From: Oscillospiraceae bacterium
GTDB taxonomy: Bacteria; Bacillota; Clostridia; Oscillospirales; Oscillospiraceae
Length of the DNA: 33,825 nt
Direction of reading: 5' to 3'
Assembly (NCBI GenBank): GCA_020025375.1
Contig: JAHHSF010000001.1
Location: 1-33,825, forward strand
Shown here: piece by piece, positions 1 to 8,546 of the stretch
Position numbering within the stretch: the stretch's first letter is position 1
How the letters are laid out: every line of letters begins with the position of its first letter
Program-made: the position numbers and the translations under genes
The notes under the pieces: model-generated
Databases searched by the model: none
The model's input: the letters and a program-made list of their open reading frames with translations, nothing else
Told to the model about the DNA's origin: nothing

Positions 1-764
1 CGGTCGGGCCGCTCGGTGACCCCCACCATGGGAAAGGGGGTGTCGGTCTCGTCGATGATATACTCCTCCAGGTTGCCGGTGGCAAGAAGGGCGTCAATGT
101 CAATGGCCTCCACCCGGCGGCGGACCTTGTCCACCAAATCCGGGTCGGTGAGTCCCTCCACCCAGAGGATGTCCACCGGGGTAAGGGAGCGGCGGCCCAC
201 GATCTGCTCCTGGATCTTCAGCTCAGGGGTACGCAGATGCCGCCGGACCAGGCTGGTGTTGGTACGGAGATTCTCCACAAAGGCATCCCGGGCCCCCTTC
301 ACTGCCGGCTCGTTCTCCGGTGCGGAGATGGACCGCTTTTCCTCCGTTCCCACGCCGAAGGAGAGGGCCTTGCTCATCCCTGGGAATAAAAGGATACAGT
401 TGCCCGCAATGAGGTCGTCCACCACTTGGTCCATTTCACTCCGCACCTCTGCCCCCAGGTTATAGAGGGCGCCATGGGCCATTTGCTGAAAGGCCTCCTC
501 CAGGGGAAGCTCCCGCAATCTCTCATCCTGGGCCAGCGGGCGGAGGACATAGTCCCCCGCCCGTTCCATCCGTACCATCCCTCCCACGGTGAAGAGCTCC
601 ACCTGCTTTTGTGGATCGCCGGCCAAGTATAGGGTCCGCTTTGCAAAATCCGCACAGTTATTAAATACGGATATAATACTCTCCGCTGTCAATGGAAGAG
701 GTATTTTTGGTTCCTGCCGGGGATGGGGAGGCGGAATCTCCTGTTTTCGCCCAAAAAATCCCAT
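1..764 (-). CDS. GerA-type spore germination protein, N-terminal part (cut by window start)
   Basis: The frame is open from an ATG at 764 to the window edge, about 254 codons, so the C-terminal membrane half is missing. The product resembles the soluble N-terminal domain of GerAA/SpoVAF germinant-receptor A subunits: an SxxGTEEKRSI-like stretch, the segment DILWVEGLTDPDLVDKV, and the TERPD block that normally precedes the membrane region. Such subunits sit in the spore inner membrane and help sense germinants or release ions at germination. An AGGAGG ribosome site lies just upstream (about 775-780). The gene starts 24 nt after the ATPase stop, so the two are probably co-transcribed. The family call is firm; which germinant receptor it belongs to cannot be told. 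Confidence 0.85.
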   Translation of the reverse strand, partial: MGFFGRKQEIPPPHPRQEPKIPLPLTAESIISVFNNCADFAKRTLYLAGDPQKQVELFTVGGMVRMERAGDYVLRPLAQDERLRELPLEEAFQQMAHGALYNLGAEVRSEMDQVVDDLIAGNCILLFPGMSKALSFGVGTEEKRSISAPENEPAVKGARDAFVENLRTNTSLVRRHLRTPELKIQEQIVGRRSLTPVDILWVEGLTDPDLVDKVRRRVEAIDIDALLATGNLEEYIIDETDTPFPMVGVTERPD

Positions 765-788
765 GGTCGTCCCCCCTCCTTTTCCCGG

Positions 789-3452
789 TCAGCATTTCCC
801 GGAAGCAGGGGAAATATACCTCCTTTTCTTTGAGCAAACACGCTCCGCACCCCATCGCCGCACCGCTTTTTCCAATTCGCAGATGACCAACGGCGTTATG
901 GACAGGGCCAGCACCGTCCCCCACTGAGCCACCGTCATGGGGACCACTGAAAAAACCGCCATAAGGGGCGGCAGGCAGAGGACCGCCAGTTGCATGGCCG
1001 TCCCCGCCAAAAACGCCTTGTTCATGGCCGGGTTTGCAAAGACACCGATTCGGAACAGGGAGGCATGCTCACTCCGCACGTCGAAGGCATGGAAAAGCTG
1101 GGAGAGGGTAAGGGTGGCAAAAGCCATCGTGTTGGCGGTCGCATGGCCCAACCCTGGCTCGGAAAGGAAAAACTCCCCCAGAAAGAAGGCCGTCAAAGCC
1201 AGAAAACCCACCATCACTCCCTGCCAGACCAGCCGGACGGCAAAGCGCCCGGCAAAGAGGCTCTCCCCCGCCGGGCGGGGCGGCTCCTCCATTACCCCCG
1301 GCTCCACCGGCTCCACTCCCAGGGCCAGGGCAGGCAGCGAGTCGGTCACCAGGTTGAGCCACAGAAGCTGGACGGGAAGCAAGGGCATCTGCTCAAACCC
1401 CAGCAGGGTCGCCAGGAAAATGGTAAGAATCTCCCCGATGTTGCAGGAGAGAAGGTAGTGAATGGCCTTTTTGATATTGGAATAGATTCCCCGACCCTGC
1501 TCCACCGCTGAAACGATGGTGGAAAAGTTGTCGTCGGTGAGGATGAGATCGGCGGCACTCTTTGCCACGTCGGTGCCGCTCCGCCCCATGGCGCAGCCGA
1601 TGTCCGCCGTCTTGAGGGCGGGGGCGTCGTTCACCCCATCCCCCGTCATGGCCACCACCCGCCCCTGCTTTTGCAAGGCCTTTACGATACGCATTTTATG
1701 TTCCGGGGTAACCCGGGCAAAAACAGAAAACTTCTCCACATCCTCCTCCAGAACCGACTGGGGCAAAAAGTCCAGCTCGGCTCCGGTGACCGCCCTATCG
1801 CCCGGTCCCATGATGTCCAGCTCCTTGGCAATGGCCACGGCGGTGAGCTTGTGATCCCCGGTGATCATCACCGGGCGGATGCCCGCTTCCCGGCACCGTG
1901 CCACCGCCCCCTTCACCTCGGGCCGGGGCGGGTCCATCATCCCCAACAGGCCAACGAAAACGAGATTGTCCTCATCCTCCGGGGTCAGGACCCCCGGGTC
2001 GGCGGGAAAGTCCCGGTAAGCCACCCCCAGCACCCGAAGGGCCCGGCCCGCCATGGCCTCGTTTTCCGCCAGGATGCGCCGCTTCAGGCCCGGTGTCATG
2101 GGGACCTCCTCCCGGTCCAGTGCCCCCCGGCACCGTTCGGCCAGCAGGTCAGGCGCACCCTTTACCAAAAGCCTGTATTTTCCCTCCCCCAGTGGGTGGA
2201 GGGTGCTCATCCGCTTTCGGTCGGAGTCAAAGGGCAACTCCCGCTTCCGGGGGCACTCCTTCTCCATGGTCTCCTTATCCAGCCCCTCCTTCGCCGCCGC
2301 CAGCACCAGGGCGGCCTCGGTGGAGTCCCCCGCAACCGTGCCGTTGGGCCGGAGAACGGCGTCATTGCACAGGGCTCCAATGGTAAGGGCGGCCACCTTT
2401 TGCTCGGGCCGCAATGTAAACAGCTCGGTCACCGTCATCTTGTTCTGGGTGAGGGTCCCGGTCTTGTCCGAGCAGATGACAGAGGCACACCCAAGGGTCT
2501 CCACCGCCGGGAGCTTCTTTACGATGGCATTCCGCCCGGCCATCTTCCCAACCCCCATGGCCAGGACGATGGTGACGATGGCGGGAAGCCCCTCTGGGAT
2601 GGCGGCCACTGCCAGAGAGACGGCAGTAAGGAACATATCCAGCATATTTTTCCCCGCGATGAGCCCTACTCCAAACATGACAGCGCAGACGCAGAGGCAG
2701 AGGAAGGAGAGGGCCTTGGAGATCTCGTCCATCTTCTTCTGCAGAGGGGTCTCTCCCTCCCCCTGCCCCAGAAGAAGCCCGGCGATGCGCCCCACCTCGG
2801 TGTCCATCCCCGTGGCTACTACCAGGGCGGTACACCGCCCGGCGGTGATAAGGGTGGCGGAAAGGAGCATATTCACCCGGTCCCCCAAGGGCAGGTCAGC
2901 GGGCAGGGCCTCTGCCGCCTTTTTCCCCACCGGCACCGATTCCCCGGTCATGGCTGACTCGTCCGCTTTCAGGGCGGAAGCCTCTAAAATACGGCAGTCT
3001 GCGGGGACCTGGTCCCCCGCTTCCAGCACCAGGATATCCCCCACCGCCAGCTCCTCTGCGGGCAGCTGGACCGGCCGCCCGTCCCGCAGGACCAGGGCCT
3101 GGGGAGCGCTCAGCTTCCGCAGGGCATCCAGCGCCCTCTGGGCGTTGTCCTCCTGCGCAATGGAGATGACGGCGTTCACCCCCACGATAAGCAAAATGAT
3201 GGCGGCATCCAGCCAGTCCTCTCCTCCGCTGGCCGCCAGGGATAGCCCCGCCGCCGCCAGCAGAACCATAATCATGGGGTCCTTGAGATGAAGCAGGATC
3301 CGAAGCCAAAGGGGACTCCTCTTTTGGACCTGGAGGACATTTTTCCCGTCCCGCTCAAGCCGCCGGGCCGCCTCGGTGGAGGAAAGCCCAGTCCGGCTTC
3401 CACAAGTCTTTTTCATGGCTTCAGCCACGGTGAAGCTGTGCCACGGTTCCAT
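789..3452 (-). CDS. Calcium-transporting P-type ATPase (SERCA-like)
   Basis: An 887-residue P2-type cation pump that couples ATP hydrolysis to cation export across the cytoplasmic membrane. Visible landmarks in order are the N-terminal cation ATPase domain (about 5-70), TGES of the actuator domain (near 170), PEGLPA in membrane helix 4 (near 288), DKTGTLT with the phosphorylated Asp (near 330), the TGDGVNDAPAL hinge, and NLVTDSLPALALG in helix 6. The helix 4 and helix 6 motifs are those of Ca2+ pumps, so Ca2+ is the likely substrate, though Mn2+ is possible. The frame also has an ATG at 3458, but AAGGAGGG abuts it; the ATG at 3452 has proper spacing and is preferred. A terminator separates it from the foldase upstream, and the germination gene follows at 24 nt. 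Confidence 0.93.
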   Translation of the reverse strand: MEPWHSFTVAEAMKKTCGSRTGLSSTEAARRLERDGKNVLQVQKRSPLWLRILLHLKDPMIMVLLAAAGLSLAASGGEDWLDAAIILLIVGVNAVISIAQEDNAQRALDALRKLSAPQALVLRDGRPVQLPAEELAVGDILVLEAGDQVPADCRILEASALKADESAMTGESVPVGKKAAEALPADLPLGDRVNMLLSATLITAGRCTALVVATGMDTEVGRIAGLLLGQGEGETPLQKKMDEISKALSFLCLCVCAVMFGVGLIAGKNMLDMFLTAVSLAVAAIPEGLPAIVTIVLAMGVGKMAGRNAIVKKLPAVETLGCASVICSDKTGTLTQNKMTVTELFTLRPEQKVAALTIGALCNDAVLRPNGTVAGDSTEAALVLAAAKEGLDKETMEKECPRKRELPFDSDRKRMSTLHPLGEGKYRLLVKGAPDLLAERCRGALDREEVPMTPGLKRRILAENEAMAGRALRVLGVAYRDFPADPGVLTPEDEDNLVFVGLLGMMDPPRPEVKGAVARCREAGIRPVMITGDHKLTAVAIAKELDIMGPGDRAVTGAELDFLPQSVLEEDVEKFSVFARVTPEHKMRIVKALQKQGRVVAMTGDGVNDAPALKTADIGCAMGRSGTDVAKSAADLILTDDNFSTIVSAVEQGRGIYSNIKKAIHYLLSCNIGEILTIFLATLLGFEQMPLLPVQLLWLNLVTDSLPALALGVEPVEPGVMEEPPRPAGESLFAGRFAVRLVWQGVMVGFLALTAFFLGEFFLSEPGLGHATANTMAFATLTLSQLFHAFDVRSEHASLFRIGVFANPAMNKAFLAGTAMQLAVLCLPPLMAVFSVVPMTVAQWGTVLALSITPLVICELEKAVRRWGAERVCSKKRRYISPASGKC

Positions 3453-3525
3453 ATACATCCCTCCTTTTGCTTATCAGTATAAGCCGGAGGGCCAGTCCGA
3501 TTTTCGGGAATGGTGGGCGGCGGAT

Positions 3526-3564
3526 AAAAAAAGGACTTCCCTGCTTTCAGGGAAGTCCTTTTTT
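3526..3564 (-). terminator. Intrinsic terminator after the parvulin foldase gene
   Basis: A perfect 11-bp stem (3533-3543 with 3548-3558, GGACTTCCCTG and its complement) has a CTTT loop and A/T runs on both sides. It begins directly at the stop codon of the foldase gene and could work in both directions. Confidence 0.9.
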
Positions 3565-4748
3565 CAGCTGCCGGGGGTCGCCTTGGGATTCAGCTCTGCC
3601 AGGGCGGTGGCATCCTGGATGGCGATTTCGGCCCGCAGGGCGTTCAGATTCTCCAGATAGCCGGGCAAATCCAGAGTCTCATAGGCTTCGGTGGTCTCCA
3701 CCACGGCGTTGTCCAGCCAGCCCACCATCATGCTGTCCATATAGGCGGCGTGCTGCTTATTCCGGATCGCGGCCTTCAGCTCCTCGGTGGCGGGGTCCAG
3801 CCGGAGGATGATATGGTAGCCAACATCGCTCTCCACCAGACCGCTGATCTCGCCGTACTCCAGGCTTCGGGTCCCCTCCTCAAAGGGACGGATCATCTGC
3901 CCGGAGGTAAAGGTGTAGCCATCGGGATTGGCGGCCCGACCGCCGTCCTCGCTGTGGAGGTTCATGAGCTGGTCGAAGGCGGCGGGCAGATCCTCGGAGG
4001 CCTGCAGCTCGGCCAGGACCTCCTCGGCCTTGGCCTTCTTGGCCGCCCGCTCCTCCTCGGACAGGGGCTGGTTGGTCAAGGGGTCCACCGTCATAAAGAG
4101 AATGTGCTTGGCCCTCAGAATGTCGTTTGCTTCGATGTAATCGGCCACCTCATCCTCGTCAAGGCCGCCGGAGTCATTGTCCAGCATCTTCCCATAGTAC
4201 GCCTGAAGGTTCTGGAACAGGTAAGGGGTCTTGCCGATTCGGTCATAACCCTCCCGGCTCAGGCCCACCTGGAGGAGCCACTTGTCAAAGGTGACCTCGC
4301 CCCCCTGCTCTGCGATGGTCTTGGTCATCATAGCGTCATACTCGGCCTCCTGCTCGGGAGTCAGGCCGCAGTCCAGCTCCTTGGCCTTATTCTCCACCAC
4401 CTGATAGAGTTTGATGCTCTCCAGCCCCTCCTCCTTAAGAAGCTGTTCCAGAGGCTTGCCCTTCAGCTCGGCGGTCCAGTCCAGCTCACCGCCGCCGAAC
4501 TGATAATACTGCATCATCTCGGCGGCATAGCCCACCATATAGAGGTACCGCTCCGCGTCCACCGGGGCGCCGTCCACGGTAAAAAGGGTGGTGTCCTTGG
4601 GAATACCGACGGTGTACTCCACCGCGTCGGGGATGGTGGCAGGGTCAAAGCCCACGGGCTTATCCAGCGTCTCACCCAGCTTGTTGAACCCCACAAAGGC
4701 CAGGACGCTGACCAGCGCCATGCCGATGATGGTAACAGAACGCTTCAT
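3564..4748 (-). CDS. Parvulin-type peptidyl-prolyl isomerase (PrsA/SurA-like foldase)
   Basis: A 394-residue exported foldase that should help fold secreted proteins outside the membrane. It has a short basic start and a hydrophobic segment at about 6-20, with no lipobox Cys, so it is probably held by an uncleaved anchor or cleaved as a simple signal peptide. A SurA-like N-domain comes next. The parvulin domain (about 210-325) shows RAKHILFMTVDP at its start and SDVGYHIILRLDP at its end. The C-terminal tail is acidic and low in complexity. Classical PrsA is a lipoprotein, so this is PrsA-like by domain and not by anchoring. An AGGAGG site precedes the ATG, and a strong promoter lies at 4809-4837. 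It is flanked by terminators and so is probably transcribed alone. Confidence 0.88.
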   Translation of the reverse strand: MKRSVTIIGMALVSVLAFVGFNKLGETLDKPVGFDPATIPDAVEYTVGIPKDTTLFTVDGAPVDAERYLYMVGYAAEMMQYYQFGGGELDWTAELKGKPLEQLLKEEGLESIKLYQVVENKAKELDCGLTPEQEAEYDAMMTKTIAEQGGEVTFDKWLLQVGLSREGYDRIGKTPYLFQNLQAYYGKMLDNDSGGLDEDEVADYIEANDILRAKHILFMTVDPLTNQPLSEEERAAKKAKAEEVLAELQASEDLPAAFDQLMNLHSEDGGRAANPDGYTFTSGQMIRPFEEGTRSLEYGEISGLVESDVGYHIILRLDPATEELKAAIRNKQHAAYMDSMMVGWLDNAVVETTEAYETLDLPGYLENLNALRAEIAIQDATALAELNPKATPGS

Positions 4749-4808
4749 TCTTTTTCCTCCTATATGTGCAAAGACAGGTTCCAGGCGGCTTACCGCCTAA
4801 TTTTAAGT

Positions 4809-4837
4809 ATTATAACACATCGGCCCCTGGGATACAA
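4809..4837 (-). promoter_or_regulatory. Sigma-A type promoter of the foldase gene
   Basis: Read leftward, TTGTAT (4832-4837) and a perfect TATAAT (4809-4814) are spaced by 17 nt, about 60 nt before the foldase ATG. Confidence 0.75.
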
Positions 4838-4953
4838 GAAATTGATTTTCCTGTCCCGCTTCCATAAAATATACCGAAGCATCAACCCAGTGATCAATTC
4901 GGCTTTGTAGTGTTCCCTTTTCAAGGGGGACCGAAATTTTGCGGCTCCCCCGC

Positions 4954-4990
4954 AAAAAAGAACTCCCTCAGGCCCTGAGGGAGTTCTTTC
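4954..4990 (-). terminator. Intrinsic terminator after mfd
   Basis: A 16-base inverted repeat (4957-4972 with 4974-4989) starts at the mfd stop codon and ends in a T run on the leftward strand. The innermost pairs must open to form a loop. Confidence 0.88.
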
Positions 4991-7224
4991 TATTCCCGGC
5001 CCGGGGTGTCCACGCTTTTGGCGTAATCCTCCAGGAGCTTCTGCCCCAGGCGGAGCACATCCTCGCCCTTTTTGAGCCGCAGGGAGAGGTAGGGCTTCTC
5101 CCCCGCCGAGAAGAGCAGGCGGCCCTTGTACTTGTCCTGGGCGCAGAGGGCAGAAACCCGGGCGAAGTCCATGTTCCCCAAGGTCAGGTTCAGATTCATC
5201 CCCCGCTGGGTAAGCTCGGTAATCCCAAGCCCGGCGGCGGTGGCCCGGAGGAGGGCCACGGTGATAAGGTTATTCACCGGCCGGGGCGGGTCCCCATAAC
5301 GGTCGATGAGCTCATCCACCAGGTCGTCGGCCTCCTCTTCGTTCTGAATCCGGGCGATCCGGCGGTAGAGGTCCATCCGTTGCTCCGGCATGGGCACATA
5401 CCGGTCGGGGATGGAGGCCACCACCGTGAGGTCAGCCTGACACTCGGTCTTTTTCTCGGCGGTGCGGCCCTGCTCTTCCAGCACGGCATCCTCCAAAAGC
5501 TGAAGGTACATATCATAACCCACGCTCATTAAAAACCCGGATTGCTCGGGTCCCAGGACGTTGCCCGCCCCCCGAATCTCCAGGTCCCGCATGGCGATCT
5601 TAAAGCCGGAGCCAAACTCGGCAAACTCCCGGATGGCCCCCAGGCGCTTGGCCGCCACCTCGGTGAGGACCTTGCCGGGCCGGTAGGTGAGATAGGCGTA
5701 GGCCCTTCTCGTGGAACGGCCCACCCGGCCCCGAATCTGGTGGAGCTGGGCCAAGCCCATCTTGTCCGCGTCCTCGATGATGAGGGTATTGGCGTTGGGG
5801 ATGTCAATTCCGGTCTCGATAATGGTGGTGCAGACCAGCACGTCCACCTCTCCGTCGGTCATCCTGCTCATCACGTCGTTAATCTCTTCCTGGGTCATCT
5901 TGCCGTGGGCGATGGCAATGTTCACATCCTCCCCCAGCATCTGGCCCAGGCGCGAGGCGGTCCTGGCAATGGTCTCCACCCGGTTATGGAGGTAGTAGAC
6001 CTGCCCGCCCCGCTCCAGCTCCCGGCGGATGGCATCCGTAAGGGCGGACCAGTCGTGCTCCAGCACATAGGTCTGCACCGGCTGGCGGTCAACGGGCGGC
6101 TCCTCCAGAGTGGACATATCCCGGATACCGGACAGCGCCATGTTCAGGGTCCGGGGGATGGGGGTGGCGGAGAGGGTGAGCACATCCACCTGTTTGGACA
6201 GCTCCTTCAGCTTCTCCTTGTGGGTCACGCCGAAACGTTGTTCCTCATCCACCACCAGAAGCCCCAGATCCTTAAAGATCACGTCCTTCTGCAAAAGCCT
6301 GTGGGTCCCCACCAGCAGGTCGATCTTCCCCTCACCCAGGCGGCGGAGGATGTCCTTAATTTGGGCGGGCGTGCGGAAACGGGAGACCGTCTCAATGACC
6401 ACGGGATAGCGCTCAAACCGCCGCTTGGCGGTGAGGAAATGTTGCCGGGCCAGGACGGTGGTGGGCACCAGGATGGCGGCCTGCTTCCCGTCAAGGACGC
6501 ATTTCATGATGGCCCGGAAGGCCACCTCCGTCTTACCGTAGCCCACATCGCCGCAAAGGAGGCGGTCCATGGGCCGGGCCGTCTCCATGTCCTTTTTGAT
6601 CTCGGCGATACAGCGGAGCTGGTCGTCGGTCTCGGTGTATTCAAATTGCTCCTCAAACTCCTTCATCCAGGGGGAGTCGGGAGAAAAGGCATAGCCGGGC
6701 GTGCGCTGGCGCTGGGCGTAGAGCTGGATGAGTCCCTTGGCCAGGTCCTTGGCCGCCCCTTTTGCCTTCCGCTTGGCCTTTTCCCAGGAATCCCCCCCCA
6801 GGCGGGAGAGCTTCTTGGTCTCCGGGTTGTCCCCGGCCCCAATATACTTACTCACCAGGTTGAGCTGGGTGGCGGGGACGTAGAGCACATCGGCCCCGGC
6901 GTAGGCGATCTTCAGATAATCCTTCTCAACGCCGTCGGTGACCATCTTCACCATGGCCACATAACGGCCGATGCCATGCTGCTCATGGACTACCAGATCC
7001 CCCTGGGACAGGTCGGTAAAGGTCTCCAGCTTCTGGCGGCTGGTGGCCGCCTTGGGCCGGAGCTTCTTCCGGGCGGCGGGCGCCCCCTCAGTGAGAATGG
7101 CAATCTTCCCGTCGGTGTACTCCAACCCGGCGGACAGGCCGCCCAGGGCAATGACCGCCTTGCCGGGGGCGGGAAGCGCATGGAGCTGAAAGTCCACGGC
7201 GGTCTTCACCTTGTTTTCCCGCAT
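4990..7224 (-). CDS. mfd: Mfd C-terminal fragment (RNA polymerase-binding domain and translocase)
   Basis: This 744-residue piece carries the polymerase-interacting domain (about 70-135, with GDLVVHEQHGIGRYVAM), the helicase Walker A (CGDVGYGKTEVAF near 225-235), the DEEQ box in VVDEEQRFGV, the SATPIPRTLNMAL motif, a C-terminal helicase domain with QIRGRVGRS, and the Mfd C-terminal domain. The first available ATG (7224) has no ribosome site and lies inside a conserved stretch, so independent translation is doubtful. It ends in TAG, which shows that TAG is an ordinary stop in this genome. Confidence 0.78.
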   Translation of the reverse strand: MRENKVKTAVDFQLHALPAPGKAVIALGGLSAGLEYTDGKIAILTEGAPAARKKLRPKAATSRQKLETFTDLSQGDLVVHEQHGIGRYVAMVKMVTDGVEKDYLKIAYAGADVLYVPATQLNLVSKYIGAGDNPETKKLSRLGGDSWEKAKRKAKGAAKDLAKGLIQLYAQRQRTPGYAFSPDSPWMKEFEEQFEYTETDDQLRCIAEIKKDMETARPMDRLLCGDVGYGKTEVAFRAIMKCVLDGKQAAILVPTTVLARQHFLTAKRRFERYPVVIETVSRFRTPAQIKDILRRLGEGKIDLLVGTHRLLQKDVIFKDLGLLVVDEEQRFGVTHKEKLKELSKQVDVLTLSATPIPRTLNMALSGIRDMSTLEEPPVDRQPVQTYVLEHDWSALTDAIRRELERGGQVYYLHNRVETIARTASRLGQMLGEDVNIAIAHGKMTQEEINDVMSRMTDGEVDVLVCTTIIETGIDIPNANTLIIEDADKMGLAQLHQIRGRVGRSTRRAYAYLTYRPGKVLTEVAAKRLGAIREFAEFGSGFKIAMRDLEIRGAGNVLGPEQSGFLMSVGYDMYLQLLEDAVLEEQGRTAEKKTECQADLTVVASIPDRYVPMPEQRMDLYRRIARIQNEEEADDLVDELIDRYGDPPRPVNNLITVALLRATAAGLGITELTQRGMNLNLTLGNMDFARVSALCAQDKYKGRLLFSAGEKPYLSLRLKKGEDVLRLGQKLLEDYAKSVDTPGRE

Positions 7225-7278
7225 AAGGGTCTGGAGGTTCAGGCACCGCTGCTCACTGGAGACCAGGATGACGGCGGA

Positions 7279-8490
7279 CTAGCCCCCGGCCGCATAGAGC
7301 TTCGGGTCGGAGACCGCGGTCTCCAGGCTGGCACCGAAGGAGGGTGTCTGCTTGATCAGCAAACTGAGCAGAGCTTTGGGGGCCTCGGGATAAGCGGAGA
7401 CCGAAAAGGAATCCAGATAGGCCACCGGCCAGTCCTGGAGGCGGGCCATGAGCTCCTCCATGGTCCGGGCGAAGGTGGCCAGCTTCCCGGCCACCACCCC
7501 GTTTTCCACCATGACGGCGGCATCCTCGTTCAGTTGCCAGAGGTAATTTTTCCCCCGCTCAGCCACCCGGCTGCTCTCTGAGAAAAGGACCACCGCATCG
7601 GGGGGCAGATAGTCGGCTGCCGTGGCCATTTCAGGATAGATGAGTGCCAGGTAGCGGTCCATGGCCGGGAAGGAAAGCCCCTGGTGGATGCGCTCCCGGT
7701 CCTTTTCCAACTTCTCCACCAGAGCCGGGTGCTTCTTTTCCGAGGAAATAAGCCGTTCCAGGGCCTCGGTAAGCCCGGCCACCCCCCCAGGGGCGAACTG
7801 GGGCAGGACCTCGGCGGCAGGCAAAATTTCCGCCTCGGAAATATTCATCACCCGGCGCTGGGTGGTGGGGTCGAAGAAGCCCATGGAGTCCACCTCGTCC
7901 CCGAAAAACTCGCACCGCACCGGCTTTTCGTGGCTGGGAGAGAAAAAGTCCAGGATGCCGCCCCGGAGGGCAAACTGTCCCACCCCCTCCACCTGCTCAC
8001 ACCGGGCGTAGCCGGCGGCGGCCAGCGTATTGGCCAGCTCATTCAGGTCGTAAACTCCACCTACCCGAAGAAGCTGGGAAGCCTGGGCCAGCATGGCGGG
8101 CGGCATGGTCCGCTGGAGGAGGGCATCCACTGTGGTGACCACCACCGGGGCCATATCGTCCACCATGGCACGGAGGACAGACAGGCGGCGGTGCTCCCAC
8201 TGGTGGGAGGCGGTGGCGGCCTCGTAAAAGGTCAGCTCCCGGGCGGGCAGAAGGCGGTAGTCCTCCCCGGTAAGGGCCCGCACGTCAGCCCCCAGCCGCT
8301 CGGCCTCGTGCTCATCGGAGCAGACCAACACCACCGGGCGGCCCTGGAGGGCCCGGAGCCCGGCGGCGAAAAAAGCCCGGTGAACGGCCGAAAGGCCGGA
8401 GACCGCCACGGGACAGCGGCCGCTGTCCATGGCGGCCACCAGCCGCTCAAATTCCGGTATTTGTTTGAGATAAGAGGTGAGTATCTTCAT
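7279..8490 (-). CDS. mfd: Mfd N-terminal fragment (UvrB-like module)
   Basis: This 403-residue piece holds the UvrB-homology module of Mfd, which binds UvrA and lacks a working ATPase. Visible Mfd stretches include GLSAVHRAFFAAGL, LLPARELTFYEA and the block FALRGGILDFFSP. It starts at an ATG preceded by GGAGG, 56 nt after the TPR gene, and a small GC-rich hairpin (8506-8522) lies in the gap. Translation would end at the TAG at 7279-7281. If expressed alone it might still titrate UvrA; that is inference. Confidence 0.8.
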   Translation of the reverse strand: MKILTSYLKQIPEFERLVAAMDSGRCPVAVSGLSAVHRAFFAAGLRALQGRPVVLVCSDEHEAERLGADVRALTGEDYRLLPARELTFYEAATASHQWEHRRLSVLRAMVDDMAPVVVTTVDALLQRTMPPAMLAQASQLLRVGGVYDLNELANTLAAAGYARCEQVEGVGQFALRGGILDFFSPSHEKPVRCEFFGDEVDSMGFFDPTTQRRVMNISEAEILPAAEVLPQFAPGGVAGLTEALERLISSEKKHPALVEKLEKDRERIHQGLSFPAMDRYLALIYPEMATAADYLPPDAVVLFSESSRVAERGKNYLWQLNEDAAVMVENGVVAGKLATFARTMEELMARLQDWPVAYLDSFSVSAYPEAPKALLSLLIKQTPSFGASLETAVSDPKLYAAGG

Positions 8491-8505
8491 GCTTCCTCCC
8501 TATAG

Positions 8506-8522
8506 GGCCGGACGACGGCCCA
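8506..8522. other. Short GC-rich hairpin upstream of mfd
   Basis: GGGCCG and CGGCCC form a 6-bp stem with a 5-nt loop, between the TPR gene stop and the mfd ribosome site. There is no T run on the leftward strand, so it is not a clear terminator. It may be a processing or attenuation element. Confidence 0.3.
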
Positions 8523-8546
8523 GGCTGAACGGTTCTTTTTTGAGGG

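Larger units (their letters stand above)
4990..8490 (-). pseudogene. mfd: Transcription-repair coupling factor Mfd, interrupted by an in-frame TAG
   Basis: Taken together, 4990-8490 encodes a full-length Mfd of about 1166 residues, but codon 404 (7279-7281) is TAG. The frame stays open on both sides: the 18 codons after the stop read on as Mfd-like sequence (SAVILVSSEQRCLNLQTL) into the methionine at 7224. Mfd displaces RNA polymerase stalled at DNA damage and recruits UvrA. The stop falls in the linker domain between the UvrB-like N-terminal module and the polymerase-binding domain, so neither piece alone should do coupled repair. There is no frameshift or deletion and the rest looks under selection, so the lesion is recent or is a base-call error. 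The glmU-prs-pth-mfd order supports the identity. Confidence 0.85.

Noticed and set aside
3476..3481. TATACT as -10 of the Ca2+ ATPase gene (leftward)
   Set aside because: No acceptable -35 or extended motif; too weak to list as a feature.
7279..7281. Genome-wide TAG recoding (for example pyrrolysine)
   Set aside because: mfd and noc both end at TAG, and no other internal TAG is seen.
5542..7581. Very long open frame antisense to mfd (similar ones oppose prs, thiolase, the ABC permease and the BMP gene)
   Set aside because: These are repetitive Gly/His/Leu-rich translations caused by high GC at third positions of the true genes, and they match no family.
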